A stretch of DNA of 64,000 nt, taken from Colius striatus (Eukaryota; Chordata; Aves; Coliiformes; Coliidae). Under the pieces are notes generated by a model that made no database searches, was not told the origin of the DNA, and saw only the letters and a list, made by a program, of their open reading frames with translations. Shown piece by piece: positions 25,676 through 38,700 of the stretch. Made by a program: the position numbers and the translations under genes. The DNA is taken from assembly GCF_028858725.1 (NCBI RefSeq), contig NC_084769.1, forward strand, positions 13,145,501 through 13,209,500, given 5' to 3'. Numbering within the stretch: the first letter of the stretch is position 1; every line of letters starts with the position of its first letter.

Positions 25676-26560
25676 CGCGGCGCCTCAAACGGCCTCTCAG
25701 ACCATGGCGAGCCCGAGCGGCCAGCGCCGCTGCTGTCGCCGAACATCTCTCGCACCGCCCCCCCGCCACGGCCACGGGCACGCCCCCTCCACGGGGATAG
25801 GCCGGGCTCGCCCGGGCTCTCGAAGCCACGCCCCCAGGGGACACGTCACTAGCAGCGTGGGTTTGGATTGGGCCGCCAGGCGTCCCGCTCCCTCCTTCCC
25901 CCCCCCCGTAGTTCTCCGCGAGTGGAAGCGCCGGCCCGCGCACGCGGATATGCAAATTACACCCTCCTCCTCCAGCGGAGAGCTCTGGTTGGCGGAGAGC
26001 GGCCGCCACCACACAGCTGGGAGGGGAAGGGGGGTGTGGGGGAGCGGCCGGGTTAGAGCCGGTAGGTTCCGTCCTCCAGTATGCCCCCTGCAGCGGGGGA
26101 GCCCCCGCGCGGCGGTGAGAGCGATCGGCGGTGGGCTTGGGCTTCCCTTCCCTCAGACGGTCCGTGCCGGGCCCGCGCGGGGGGTTCCCGCTCCCCGCGG
26201 CTCCGCGGCGTCGGGACCGTCACTGGTAGAGGCCGTGGGGGCCTCTGCCTCGCCGCCCTGCTGGCGGCCATCGCCTGTCCGCGGCCGTCCCCCACACCCC
26301 GCCCGTGACAGGCCCCCGAGAGGCCTCACACGCAGCCCTCCCCGCGGGGCCTCTCTCGGGCCGCCTTGCTGGAGCCCGGCGCTGCCGGCAGAGCCAGTCG
26401 TGCTGCCCGCGGCCTCGAGAGGTGACGAGGGAGCGTGGATGGGCCTTCCTCCATGTTTGTTTCCTTCCTCAGAGGCAGACGTGCGGCCCGAGGCGCAGTG
26501 AGCGTCAGCTTCCAGCTGATGGTGCAGGAGCTGGAGCTTTGATGGAAGTAGTGGCTTAAG
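25240..26560. promoter_or_regulatory. Shared bidirectional CpG-island promoter (EAF2/IQCB1)
   Basis: Dense CpG over about 1.3 kb covers EAF2 coding exon 1 and the 5' side of IQCB1. Visible elements are an octamer ATGCAAAT (25950-25957), inverted CCAAT boxes near 25867 and 25988, a CRE-like ACACGTCAC (25841-25849) and several GC boxes. No TATA box is placed for either gene. Start codons are 953 bp apart and divergent. A GTGAGA donor at 26115 could end a non-coding first exon of IQCB1. Confidence 0.85.
25573..25675 (-). CDS. EAF2: EAF2 coding exon 1
   Basis: Residues 1-34 plus one base. It carries the start codon inside the CpG island and ends at a GTAAGC donor. Confidence 0.95.
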
Positions 26561-26628
26561 GACCTCGCTCCCGTGCCAAAGACATTACAAAAAGGAAAGA
26601 GGCCCGAATCGGTGGCGTTGTGTTTCCT
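26473..26628 (+). promoter_or_regulatory. IQCB1: IQCB1 5' UTR (exon 2 leader) with two uORFs
   Basis: After a good TTCCTTCCTCAG acceptor, the leader carries two tiny reading frames upstream of the IQCB1 start: 26519-26542 (7 codons) and 26542-26559 (5 codons). The second ATG overlaps the first stop as TGATG, a layout that can permit reinitiation. The acceptor and the first exon are inferred. Confidence 0.55.
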
Positions 26629-26746
26629 ATGGCCAAGGCATCCAGCGCAGGACTGGCAACTGCGGACCCCCGGGTGCTGGCCTTAGCTGCTCAGGTCACA
26701 GAAAGCACAGAACAGGACACCCCCCTGCTACTACTGAAGTTAAAGG
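26629..26746 (+). CDS. IQCB1: IQCB1 coding exon 1
   Basis: Residues 1-39 plus one base. The motif DPRVLALAAQVTES aligns with the human start (DPRILSIAAEVAKS). Donor GTAATT. Confidence 0.92.
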
Positions 26747-29700
26747 GTAATTAATACAGTTTATGAAATAATCAGATGAGGTAGTGAGGTATGGACAGCC
26801 CCTCATTCTTCTGTCGCCTTCAAGTTGTTCTCTGAATGTTTCCATCAGAGCTGGAAGTTCTGTAATGCTGGTAATATTGTTTTCCTGAGAGTGGTATGGA
26901 GCAGCATTTGGCTTGGCAACAGTAAGAAGGAGTGGCTGGGAAGAAAACCTAGAGGAAGCCTTTTCTCCCTCTTGGCTGTCACCGTGTTTGTGGGACCCCT
27001 GTTGATACGGGTGTGGATCTTACACTTGCACAGATCGTTTCTCTCTGTGCTTTTGGGTATAGCAGCAGAGCAATTTTTAGGCCTTAATGTGGAAATGCAG
27101 TTGTGAACTCCTGTGTGACTCCCCCTGACTTTCCTTTTGCCACATAGTCACTGCTCATAGAAATGGTAGAAACAAGTTAGGTCCTGTTCTAAATTGGGAT
27201 GTAATTATAAGGAAGCTATATGCTTCATAGTGGCTGTGATTTTTATCTGGCCTAGGAAATTCATACAAATGGTCCATATCCCAGGTAGTGTGTGTTTTAC
27301 TGCTAAATGTGTAATGAGAAAGTAGAAACCTAAGTTTAGCTATCCTTCCCAATTGTCACATTGTGTAACAGATGGATAGTAGCTGTAGGAGTGAAAAATG
27401 CTGCCAAAATGGTTAGTGCTGTTGTTAGAATTGTTAGAATTCCCTTAATCCTGGCTCTCTATACACATATTCCTCACCTGTTTTGGAAAAAGGGAAAAAC
27501 CAATCTTGCATATCACAATCCTTTGCTCCTGCCTGTCTTTCTCCTGCTTTCTTCCCACAGACATTTTAAATAGTGCTTCCTTGGGATGTGAAGAATCAAA
27601 AAGAATTAAGCATGATATATACAGCTATGATCTGACTCAGTACTGCTTGCTGGTGCTTAGACAAGACCACTCTCGACTGCGTGGAGGCTGGGCTACTGCT
27701 GTCCAGCTAGCAGAGATACTAAGGTAAGGGGAAAAAAAAGTGCTAATTGTTTTCTTTCTGGCCTTTCATCTTACTCTTTTTCTCTCCAAGCCATAATACC
27801 TTGGCTCCCCTCCAGAACAACTCTTGTTGTTCAGGAAAGGCCAGGGTTAAAGTGCAGGGAGCAGTGAAGGGCAGAGTGGTCAGGCATAGCCCAGTTGGTC
27901 CTGTTGAATTCATTTGCATTGTGTTTCGTTGAGCTGGGTAAACTGTGTGGTGAGAAAGGGTTTTGTGTTGGCTTTACCTTTTTCTTTGTCAACAGCACTC
28001 ATCAGTGTCACAGGTCTTACCCAGTAATTGCTAATTTCCAATTGCAGTTCTTTAAAATTGTTTGTTTGCTTAGATGTCATCTTGCAAAAAAGTCTTCAGC
28101 CTGATTGACTCAGCTTGGTGTGACTCGATTTAATCGTCTCTTTGATATACCTGTTTTAAATATCTATTAACATTTTAAGCATAACAGAGGACACGGTTCA
28201 TACAGACAGATAGCTTGATGGAGTGATACTGTGAGAACTGCATTATTAAGTTTAATTCATAGCTCATAAATAAGACAACTTTACACTCAAATCCCCAGTG
28301 ATCCAATCTCAATTTTCAATGTCAGGAAAAATAATAAGTTTTACATTTTCCCCCAAATTCTACTTGATTTTGGCTTAAGTAGGGAGCAGAATTCTAAGGC
28401 ATGAAGCAATTAGGCAACCGTCTCTTATTTATGCCATATCTGCAGTATGAATTTTTAATGCCAGGAATTTCACTGAGAGATGCAAGATTTATCACCAGAG
28501 TTATGGGATGCTTAAATCATCTCCTATAAGCTATTTCAGTTTGCAGAGAAAACTGAAATTTATTTTGGCTATAAAAATGTCCTTTTTTAACTAGATGAAT
28601 CTCAGCTCCATGCCTAGAATTTGCGTTCTGAGGGCTTTGGTAAGCAAAGCTTTACGTGTGTGCATTTGCAAAAAGCTAGCAAAGCCTGGATGAGATGTCA
28701 GAAAGCTAAACTCATTATAAGTTAGGAAGACTCTTTGATCGCACTAGTATCAGTGTGAAGTACAGAACTGAAAAACTTCCAGTTGTGAAACGTGCAGTTT
28801 CTTGTCAAAAGCCTTCCCGAAATGACTGACGTCCTTGCAGTGAGTAAAACAAGGGAACTGAGATTCAAAGAACTGATTTCTAGCCCACATGTATTCCTCA
28901 GTTAGAGGAAAGTTGTAGACAGATTTGCTGAAGATTTTGTGGTAAACGGTATTTTTTTAATACGTGTTTTTGTTGCCTGATCATCAGCCTTCGGTTATCA
29001 GCCTTTTGTCTACCTTTTCTTTATGACCATCAGAGCCCTTCCCAAGCACATAGAACAAGCCTGAACAGATCCTATGAAGCTAAAGGAGAAAGTGCCTTGC
29101 ATATGTTTTGAACTGAGACATGCTATAAGTAGTAATATACTTGCTGTCTCCAGCCTGCCAGTGATTCCTCTTCTTTTTGAGACAGCTACCTTGGAGCCAG
29201 TCACAGCAGTTAACTGTTGTTCAGTGTTGAATTGTCCCATGCCAATGAAGCATTTCTTCTCCAATGACGTGACATTCATTCAAAGCTGTTCAAACAGGCC
29301 CTCCACTATTCAATTGATTTTTTTTTTCCCCCCTTCTGGGTTGTTTTTTTTCCATTTCAGCCATTGTTGTGTAGGACTAGAGGTGAAAGAAGATCCTGAG
29401 GAATTTTACAAGAAGTTTCTTCCTTCGGCTATAGACAACCTGCTGTTTTTGGGAAGACGCTTGCAGGCACGATTTATCCGAGCAATCAAGGTATTTACAT
29501 TTCATAGTTAAAAAGGGTAAAGAACCTCTCTAAACTTCCAGGATCACATATTGTATAAGTAGGATATCGTTCTAGGGACACTGTGATATGAAAGTGTATG
29601 GTCCAGAAATTACAGCAGCTATTTTTACACCTTGGAGCTTTGAAACTGAACTCTGTCATTGTAGAGTGTTCGGTCCCTGACTGAAAGGTTGGTTGGTACC

Positions 29701-32700
29701 ATAGGTTCATCCAGAGAGCTTGGTGACTACTTCTTACATGTTTTAAAACTAGGGGGAAGAAATGCAATTATAAGTAGGATAGAAGAGTTAGAGCAGTGTG
29801 ATAAAAAAACCAAAAAAAGCCTTACAAGAGGCAGCATCCCAGTCACAGTAGTGTCTTTTTAACTTTGCATAGAATTAGTTCAGTCTTTGTAACAGCTGTT
29901 CTCACTGCATTGTTCAGCTTGACAACAAAAAGGTTTAGGAAGTCTTAAGATTTTTAATCAGATTTGTTGACGTTTATTTTGCCACACAATTTCTGCCTCA
30001 AAATTGGTTAGAAATTCCAAAAATACTCACTGCTTCTGAATCTGCACATTGGGAACCTCAAAGGCAGACTGTGCATTTGTAAATTTGACCACTTTCTCAC
30101 ATTTCTCTCCCTCTTTACAGAGAAGAGGGGGTTTGCTAGGTCCCCTCATGCTTCTGAAGCATTCCAACTTCCAGAACCAGAAGGGAAAAAACCCACAATA
30201 AACAAGCCCACTAATAATTTAAATAACCAACCTCATGGATTCTGATAGTTTCAAAAACACCACAAACACAATCAGTTCTCAGAAGGCATCAGCAGAGGAA
30301 CATATCTTATTTGAATTCAATACTTTGAAAGGGCATTTAGTTCTTCAGAAGGAAGCTTCCCGAAGGACATTCCGGGAGACTCAAGTCTTATCCACAATAT
30401 GTAATTTCCCTCACACTTTCTTATTATGTCTCAGCATATATGCTACTTGAGTCATGCTTGTGGGCAAAGATTTCTTTTGAATGCAAATGTAGTCTACATT
30501 ATAATTAGTACTTTGGCTTTTAAACCTTGTGGTCTCAGAGGTGACTGGGCAGCCAGACTTGGTGCTTGCTCAGAGGAACTTTGGAAATCCCACTCTACCA
30601 GTGGAGTTTTGTAGTTTGCTCTGCCCTCGTTTGCTTTTTGCACAAGTCTTTGAAGTCAAGGGAAGTACTGAAATAACTTTCAGAAACTGCCATGTTGCCA
30701 AAACACAGAACAGATAACATTCCAGTGTAACTTATGACTGTGATTTTATATCTCTCATTGTCAGTAAGAACCAACTACAAAGTTAAACCATGACTGACAG
30801 CTGGAACTTACAGCATAGATCTAGGAGTAGGCTTTCCAGAGCTTCATTTGTGGAGTCTCAATTAATGTGGGAAGTACCAGGCCATTGCTTTAGAACATTT
30901 GTCAGCAATGTAGTACTATCAAAAGCCCCTTTCCTGACCCCCACACTGAGATCTTAGCTTTCCAATGGCCTGTGGCTCACACCTGGAATACAGACTGCAG
31001 GCAGTGTGCGTGTGTGTTGCCATGTTAAAACCTGGATTCTTCCTGGTCATTTTTTCCAGTCTGGTGTCGTCAGAGGCAAGCGTGTAACGTAGTCTGTTTG
31101 GCAAACTGATCAAACTGCAGCTTAATGGGGCTTTGCTGTTTGCTCCCAGGCCTTCAACAGGAAGGTGCTTCTGAAGCCTCACCGTGCCAGTTTTTAGGAA
31201 CCTTTTCCATTTTAACCATGTCCTTGGCCACGTTGTACCTTTTTATCCTGTGCTTTAATCTTAAATAATATATTTCACACTTTGTGGGTTAAATCTGTGA
31301 TGCATTTATACTGAGCTGTTATTTGTCTTCGTAGCCCTCCTGTACTATCAAATATTTTTTAAGAGTAGACAAGACTTCTCTCTCCCTTTTATGAGTACTT
31401 CAGGACTGAGTGCCTTTTTTAAGTATGTTTAGATTTTCTTGATTGATCTCTGGCCTTGAAGGACACAAGGCTTTTTTTTTTTCTTGTCTGATTCCTACAG
31501 TTTCACCAGCCTCATCCAGGAATTTGATGGAGTTTTGGTCTCCAAATTCCCGAAGCATACAAACCTTTCCACTACACCCAGCTGAAATCCTCAGTGAAAA
31601 TATGTACACATGCTTTATATACATATGCTTTTACTTACTTCTCTTTTGTTTAGGCTGAAGAAAAACAGGATTTTTTATGCTGGTTCCAAACAGTTACTGA
31701 TGCCATCTGCTGGCTGCTCGGCGGGCACGTGCAGCTGGCAGCATGTGGTAAGGCAAAAGTAAACCCTTAAAGCACCTGAAAACGTATTTGTGGCAATTAC
31801 AGATACCAAGAATCATTCTTAAGCTAATCCCCACCTAGTTTTCTAAATTGGAGTAGATGTTAAAACAGTCTCTTAAAGTAGCCCACTCAGCAGAAACAGC
31901 AATATTTAAAGTGGAAAAGCTCTACTGAAGGGTAGTACCAGAGTTCTCCTTCTGCTCTTTCAGATACAAACATTTGAAGTGTTTTCCTGATATTTGCCTT
32001 TGTAATTCTGTACCTTAGAAAAATCAGATTTGTTTTTTCCTGATGAGATAAAGTTGATCTTTTTACCTGTGTGTGATTAACATGACCACAGTACATTGGC
32101 CATCCTGAAAAGTGGATAGAGTTGAAAGCAGATTTCTGAAGTTGTTGCCATGCCAGGGAATGTTACAAATATCTAACAAATGTCACTATACACTTCTGAC
32201 CAAAATAAGCTTTCCATTAAACCCATGTTAATCACACTTGATTTTAAAAAGCAGAACATGGTTTTATGTCTAATGTAGAATAAAGCCCTAAAGATCATCA
32301 GATGTGTAACTAAAAACACGCATGGCCAGATAAATTACTGAATGTATAGACAGTGATACACTGGAATAAAATGATGGTGCTTTAATGACATCAGTGGACT
32401 TACACTGAATAAACCTGGGATAACACGCTGTCGAGGTTGAAGTCCTTATCTTTCCAGCTATCATTGCCTCAGTGATAATTCCACTGTTGTATTAAGAAAC
32501 TGGTAACATAAAAGGAGTTAAAGCTTTTCTTCCGTTGCAACACCAGTGCCTGAGGGGTATCTAAAGACAGAAAAAACGAGGCTCGGCACGTTGTTTGGCT
32601 GTTGAAGTAGTTTACTTATTCCAGTAAGTTTCAGTGTAAAAATTATAGAAGAGGGAATTTGTTTGAGAAACAGTCTCTGGCTTTACTTGCTATGGCTTAT

Positions 32701-35700
32701 GTTCCATAATGAAGTTTATTTGGTTTATGATATTTTCAACTCTGTTTCTGATGGAGTGATTTCTTACTTGCTTGGTTTTGTTTCTTTTTGCAGTACTGCA
32801 AAACAGTCACTTCCTGCAGTTGTTAATAACAGATGATGTGGAAGCAGCAGTTACAATGATGTCTGTTTTACACAGAATTTTGACAGTCAATAGGTTAGTT
32901 GTTGATTTCATTGTGTTGATTTCTGTGAATTTTAACTTTAAAACTCAGTTCTTTACTACTTGATAAAATACAACTTTTTCATATACAAGAATTGTTGTGG
33001 GGCTGGGTTTTTTTCCTAGTCTCTGTTGTAGAAATAAAAGAAATAGCTGTCTTTATCTTCTTGTTAAATCGAGGGAATGGGAATAAGTTGATTGAAACAG
33101 CGTTAGTGCCTGGGTCAGATTGCTGGGCCAGCCAGCTGAGAATGTTCATTTGCTGAATACCTGATGTATCTAAAAAAATCTTTCTATGAGGAAAGGCTGC
33201 AGGAACTGGGGCTGTTCAGTCTGGAGAAGAGGAGATTGAGGGGGGATCTCATTAATATTTACGAATATCTAAATGGTGGTTGTCGGGAGGTTGGGGCATC
33301 CTTTTTTTCTATGGTATCTAGCAACAGGACAAGGGGTAATGGGATGAAGCTGGAACACAAAGTTCCATTTAAACATAAGAAAAACTATTTCACTGTTCAG
33401 GTGAGGGAGCCCTGGCACAGGCTGCCCGGTGGGATTGTGGAGTCTCCTTCCTTGGAGGTCTTCAAGACCCACCTGGTCATTTTCCTGTGTGACCAGATGT
33501 AGATTAACCTGCTTCTGCAGGGGGGCTGGACTAGATGATCTCTAAAGGTCCCTTCCAAATCCTATCCATTCTATGATTCTATGAAAAAGAAATCAGTCAT
33601 TGCTTCAAAGCTCCTAGTTTGTAATTAACTTATTGACATATTATCTGTCCCCCTAACCTTGTATCTTTTTTTTCTCTTTTAAGTTCTGTCTTGCTTCACG
33701 TTGGTGAAGAGACCCTTCACTCTGTTTTGGATGAACTTGTTTATAAGCTTTCGTCTACCACCAATCCTGTTGTAGGAAATGCTGCTACAAAAGTACTGTT
33801 GTTGGTGGTAAAATTCTGCAAGCAGCTTGTGGAGTTACTCACCACTCGCTACAAAGGTTTGTAAGCATGCATGGGGCCCATCTCTTGGCCTCCTCTTACA
33901 TTCATTGTAAAAATACAAAGAGAGTTTCTCATCTCAGTTCAATAATTAGCCAATCCAGAAGGAAACTGCAGTGCTGTGTTGGGCTTTTGGTTTTCCTTTT
34001 GTTTATTTTCATTGTAGCTTAAGGTGCTGCTCCTCTTTCTGTTTGCTGGAGTTATTTTCTTCTGTGTATTGAGGATTCTGCATATGGCAACTCGTCTCTT
34101 AAAGCTGCTATTTGTCATTTCCAGCATGCTGGGCTTTACTTCTTTCTGTGTGATATTCTGCACCTTTTTTCCTGCAGAGGTTGGATATTGAGAGAATCTA
34201 GTAGCAGGTGCCTGTACTGCCACGGTCATGTATCAGGCATCTATCAGTGTGCTAAGGCTCACTAGTCCAGAGGCATGAAGGCGTTACTTAAAGCCAGCTT
34301 CTGACCCTGGCTGTTACAGGTTTGCTCCTCTACTAGGTGCTGTTCTGTGACTGAGGAGCTGACTGTCTTTCTGTGGGCAAGTAATTGGAATGAACTTTTT
34401 CCAAAAATGCGTGAAATGAGGTTGACTTTTGATGTCTTTAGATAAAGAGGCTGAGTATACATGTAGCTTGTTGTATGTTGCTTGTTCATTATTTAGTGAG
34501 GTGTCTCATTTAATGTTTCTGTCCCTAGACTAACAGGGAGCTCCAGGAGACCCCTTTGCCCGTTGTCATGCTCATGGAGACAAAGAAGAGGCTTTGATGT
34601 TTGTCAGGTCTTTTATATTTTGGATGTTATTGATGGTCATACTAGTTGTGAGCAGCCTCAGCCCTTTATAGACAAGGACAGTGAGAAATGGATGTGCTAG
34701 ACAAAAAGATCCAGTTCCCTTTTTTTATACTTGTACTGACTACTTAGTAGGCAGTACCAGCCAGGTAAATTTCTGGACCAGATGGGCAGCTTTTGCACCC
34801 TTTTGACTACAGAGTTGAGAGAGGAGAGCTTCCTTTTGGTGTGAGAGTTAAATACAACATGCCTAAGGCAGGTATCATGTTGCAGGTTCTTATGAAGCTT
34901 CTGTGATGGTCTGATTATCCCAGCTGTAGAATGCTGGCTTGTCTGAAGAGGTGCAAGTGTTCCTATGTGACCTGATCTAGGTGAACCTGCTTCTGCAGGT
35001 GGTTGGACTAGGTGATCTCTGGAGGTCCCTTCTAACCCCTACCATTCTATGATTCTGTGATTCTACTTTATTTTTCTCTAGAACCACAACATGGAACTGT
35101 CCTTTAGAGACACTTCATCTCTCTTCTGTACATTTCCTCTGAGAAAAAAAAACATGATGTTTTCCACCTTTTCTTTTGAAGTGAAGTCCTTATGTTAGTT
35201 TTCAGCCAGGCTTTGAAATCCTTTAGACAGTTTGAAGGAATGGCAGCAACAGAGAAAACATTACATTTCCACCATCTGGCTATCTCATTGAAGTAACTTG
35301 GCTGAGTGTCTGAGAGCTGTTGCCAGTGTGAGGTATTTCGGCATCAGCTTTCCATCACTGCAGGCAGCCTGTGCTGGAGGGCCAGGCATCACCTGGACCT
35401 CACAGCTCCCAGACTAGCACAGTCTTCACAGCAGGTTTTCAGGAGAATCTGGTCTTTTTGTCTGCATGTGTTGACAAATCCACGAGGGATGCTTGAGGTA
35501 CTCCCTGTCAGTAGCTGAAGGGTGCACATGGCTGCATAGTCTCTGCAGGAATTGAGAAGGGGTAGTGTCAGACCCGCAGGCCTTTTGTGAGGGAGCTGCC
35601 TTTTGTAGCCAGGTTATGTGCTTTTGCAGCCTTAGGGCACCCACTGACTCCATTTGGAGTTTCACCTGTCTCTCTCCTGCAGTACGTATACCATCATCAT

Positions 35701-38700
35701 CTTCCCATAATGGTGCATGTGCACATGTGATAGAACAGAGGTGCCATTTCTGTTTGCATGAAGGATCTTGCAAGTATATATGAGTGTTGGAGTTGTCCAG
35801 TGTAGGAATATGCTTATGGACAATGATTTGAAGATGGAAAAGTTATTTGAATGTGCAGTTCTTCAGGAGGCTGTCCAAACACATCTATTTCCTGTCCTCC
35901 TTCCTTTTCCCTCCAGCTTCTCTCAGAACCCTCAGGCTCTGAGATTTGTCTGATACAAATCTATCTACCTGTGTCCTGTGCACAGCACAGGAAACGTGTT
36001 TGTGTGTGTGTGTGTTTGTGCTGTGGGGGGAGCACAAGTGTGCTTTTTAGCTACTGCAAACCAGAAAAGCAATTTTTGTCTAGGAGATTAGATGCACATA
36101 TAGACTGTGCTATACAGATGAGGCATTGAAGAACTTCAGTTAGAGATAAATAAGTTTTATTGTGAAAAATATGAAAGCAGTGCTAATAAAACCTAGCACT
36201 TGGATGGTGCTTTACATCCTTTTAGTACCTTACAGTGACTTACTGATAAGGTGCTGAAAGTACCTTGATGATTTAACTGCCAATTATGCAGATGCAATAG
36301 TGACTTGGACGTACAAGATTGCAATCACTCTATAATACTTCTCTGTGATGGTTGGAGAGCAGCCATTCATTGATAATATTTTGCATTGAAACTCAAAACT
36401 GCCTGATGATGTTCAGCTCTAGAGTTCCTTTGCAACCAGATTTGATTTTTCAGCCTGAAAACTGATAGTTTGAAATCCTGAAAAGGAAAATTCAGCTTAG
36501 CAGTAGGTATCACGTGCTTCTTCTCTCTCTCTTAGGATTAAAAGGGCTTTTAAGTAAACAGTGGGCTGGCAAAGGTTTTGACAGGGATCTCAGTCAACTC
36601 TTGGACCTGCTGTACTTGGAACAATCCAATGGAAAAGGAGAATTGCAGGTGCTGAAGTTTAATGAGATTTTAATATGTGAAATCCTATTTATATGTGATT
36701 TATATATCTTTAGAATGGGATTACTTTATCACTTTGGTGATTCTTTTCAAAGCCTGAGTTATATTTTTACTTTATTAATAGACTTTAAAATTTCCTGGTT
36801 ATTAATTTCTTTTCCCTTTGTCACTTTTGAAGACATCAAGAAATTGTTTAGTGATTAAAGAATGGAACTGTGATCCAAGAAATTGGTTTCCTGGTGCAGG
36901 TTCACCATAGATTTCTATCCAGCCATAGGAGAAGAAAAAAACAGAACAATTTTGCTAACTATAAAACAATGACTTTATCTGCTTTTCTCACCTCAGTGTT
37001 ACAAATTTAGAACTCTGAATTCTGGGCAGCATTTGTGTAGAATTAAGTCACATAAAGAAAATGTTCAGTAAGAACACCTTTTGGACGGTCTTCCCAATAA
37101 AAGAGATAATATGGGCTTTATGAACTTAAAAAGATTTACATGCAAGCTTCTCAGAATAGTTTAAAGAGAATCAGGTCTGCTTTCATCTTCAACAGAGGAG
37201 GGTGTTTTGTATTTGGAATTTTTTAAAATCTCTTTAAGAATAGATTTTTTTTAATGTCTGTGGCATTTCAGTGATTTCTGATCATAATAATGTCGTCTTG
37301 CTGCCAATTTTCCAAACTTGTCTTCCTGTCATCTCTAATGTGGGTATTTTGATTGAATCACTATTTGAAACATCAAGTGCTTCAGGTGTTTTAAATCAAA
37401 TTTCTAACATTGGTTAATGCAGCTAATTTATATTTGTGCTGTAGACTAATTTTACCACAGAGAGTATCAATCTAGATGATCAGATTGGCTACCTTTGGTG
37501 CAAGCACAGTATTCATGATAAGAACTCTCTTATAAGACCCCAAGCTGTTGCAAATACTGAATTTTGCTACAATTGAAAACTGATGCTTTTTGGCCAAATG
37601 ATGAGATTGTTTCAAATATGCAAAGCAGTCATAGAGTTTTTATATGCAGAGAAAATATTCTACCAACTGTTTTATTAATTTCAGAGCCAGCATCAAGCAG
37701 CTTGTATAATCCAGGCTATGTGGAGGGGACATCAGACGAGGAAAAGGCTGAAAAAACTACCTCAAGCAGTGACCACTTTACAGAGGAGCTTCAGGTAAAC
37801 AGTATAACTTTGTAAAAAACTCTATAAAGAGGAAACTAATAAGGAGGTTTGTTTGGTTTGGTTTGGTTTTTCTCAGGCCACAGGGTGACAGGAGAAATTT
37901 AAGTTATCTAATCCAATGTCCTGTTTGAAGTAGGGCCAGCCTCAAAATGGGATCTGGCTGCTCAGGGCTGTATCCAGTTCTAGAGGTCTTCAAGGATGGA
38001 GATTCCACCATCTCTCAATGACTTGCCTTGAGAAGAATTCTTCTATTACAGCCAGTGGGAATTTCCTTGTTGCAGCTCTTTACCACAGCCTCTCGTCTTT
38101 GTTTCTGTGCATCTCTAACAGTCTGACTCTGAATTCTCTATAGCACTTTGTGTCTTCCACTACCTAAGGAAATTAGATTTCCCTTCCTTTATGCTGAACA
38201 AACCCATCTTTTTGCCTGTCCTTGTGTATCATATGTCCCATAGCCCTAATTGTCTCTATCTCTCCAGTTTAATATCTGTCTTCTGCTGGGGAGCCCAGTA
38301 CAGTGTGACCAATATTCCAGACATGCCTTTCAGAGTGCTGAGTAAAGCAGAACAATCATCCTCTTTGCCCTGCTGCCTCTGCTTTTGCTCATACAGCCAG
38401 TATGCAGGTAGCCTTTGGTGCTGCAGGGGGACACTGCTACCTCGTGTTCAACTTGTCACCAGCAACCTTGGGTGCTTTTCATTGGAGCTGCTGTCCAGGT
38501 GGTCAGTGCCCAGTCTGTACTAGTTCATGAGGTTATATTGTACCACGTGTAGAACTTCCCATTCGAACTTCATGTGGTTTCTGTGGACTCATTTTCTGTG
38601 TTTGTGGAGGTTCTTCTCAGTGTCAGCTCTGCCCTGCACGGCAGACTGTGATGACAGCCTTGATAAACTCAGGAAAAATGACATGCACCGCTCTCCTCTT

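Noticed and set aside
25581-26501. 306-codon plus-strand open frame in the shared promoter
   Set aside because: It is antisense to EAF2 exon 1 and lies in a CpG island, where high GC removes stop codons. Composition is Arg/Pro/Ala-rich without domains.
33164-33502. 112-codon plus-strand frame
   Set aside because: It is a remnant of the CR1 LINE 3' coding end, not a host gene.
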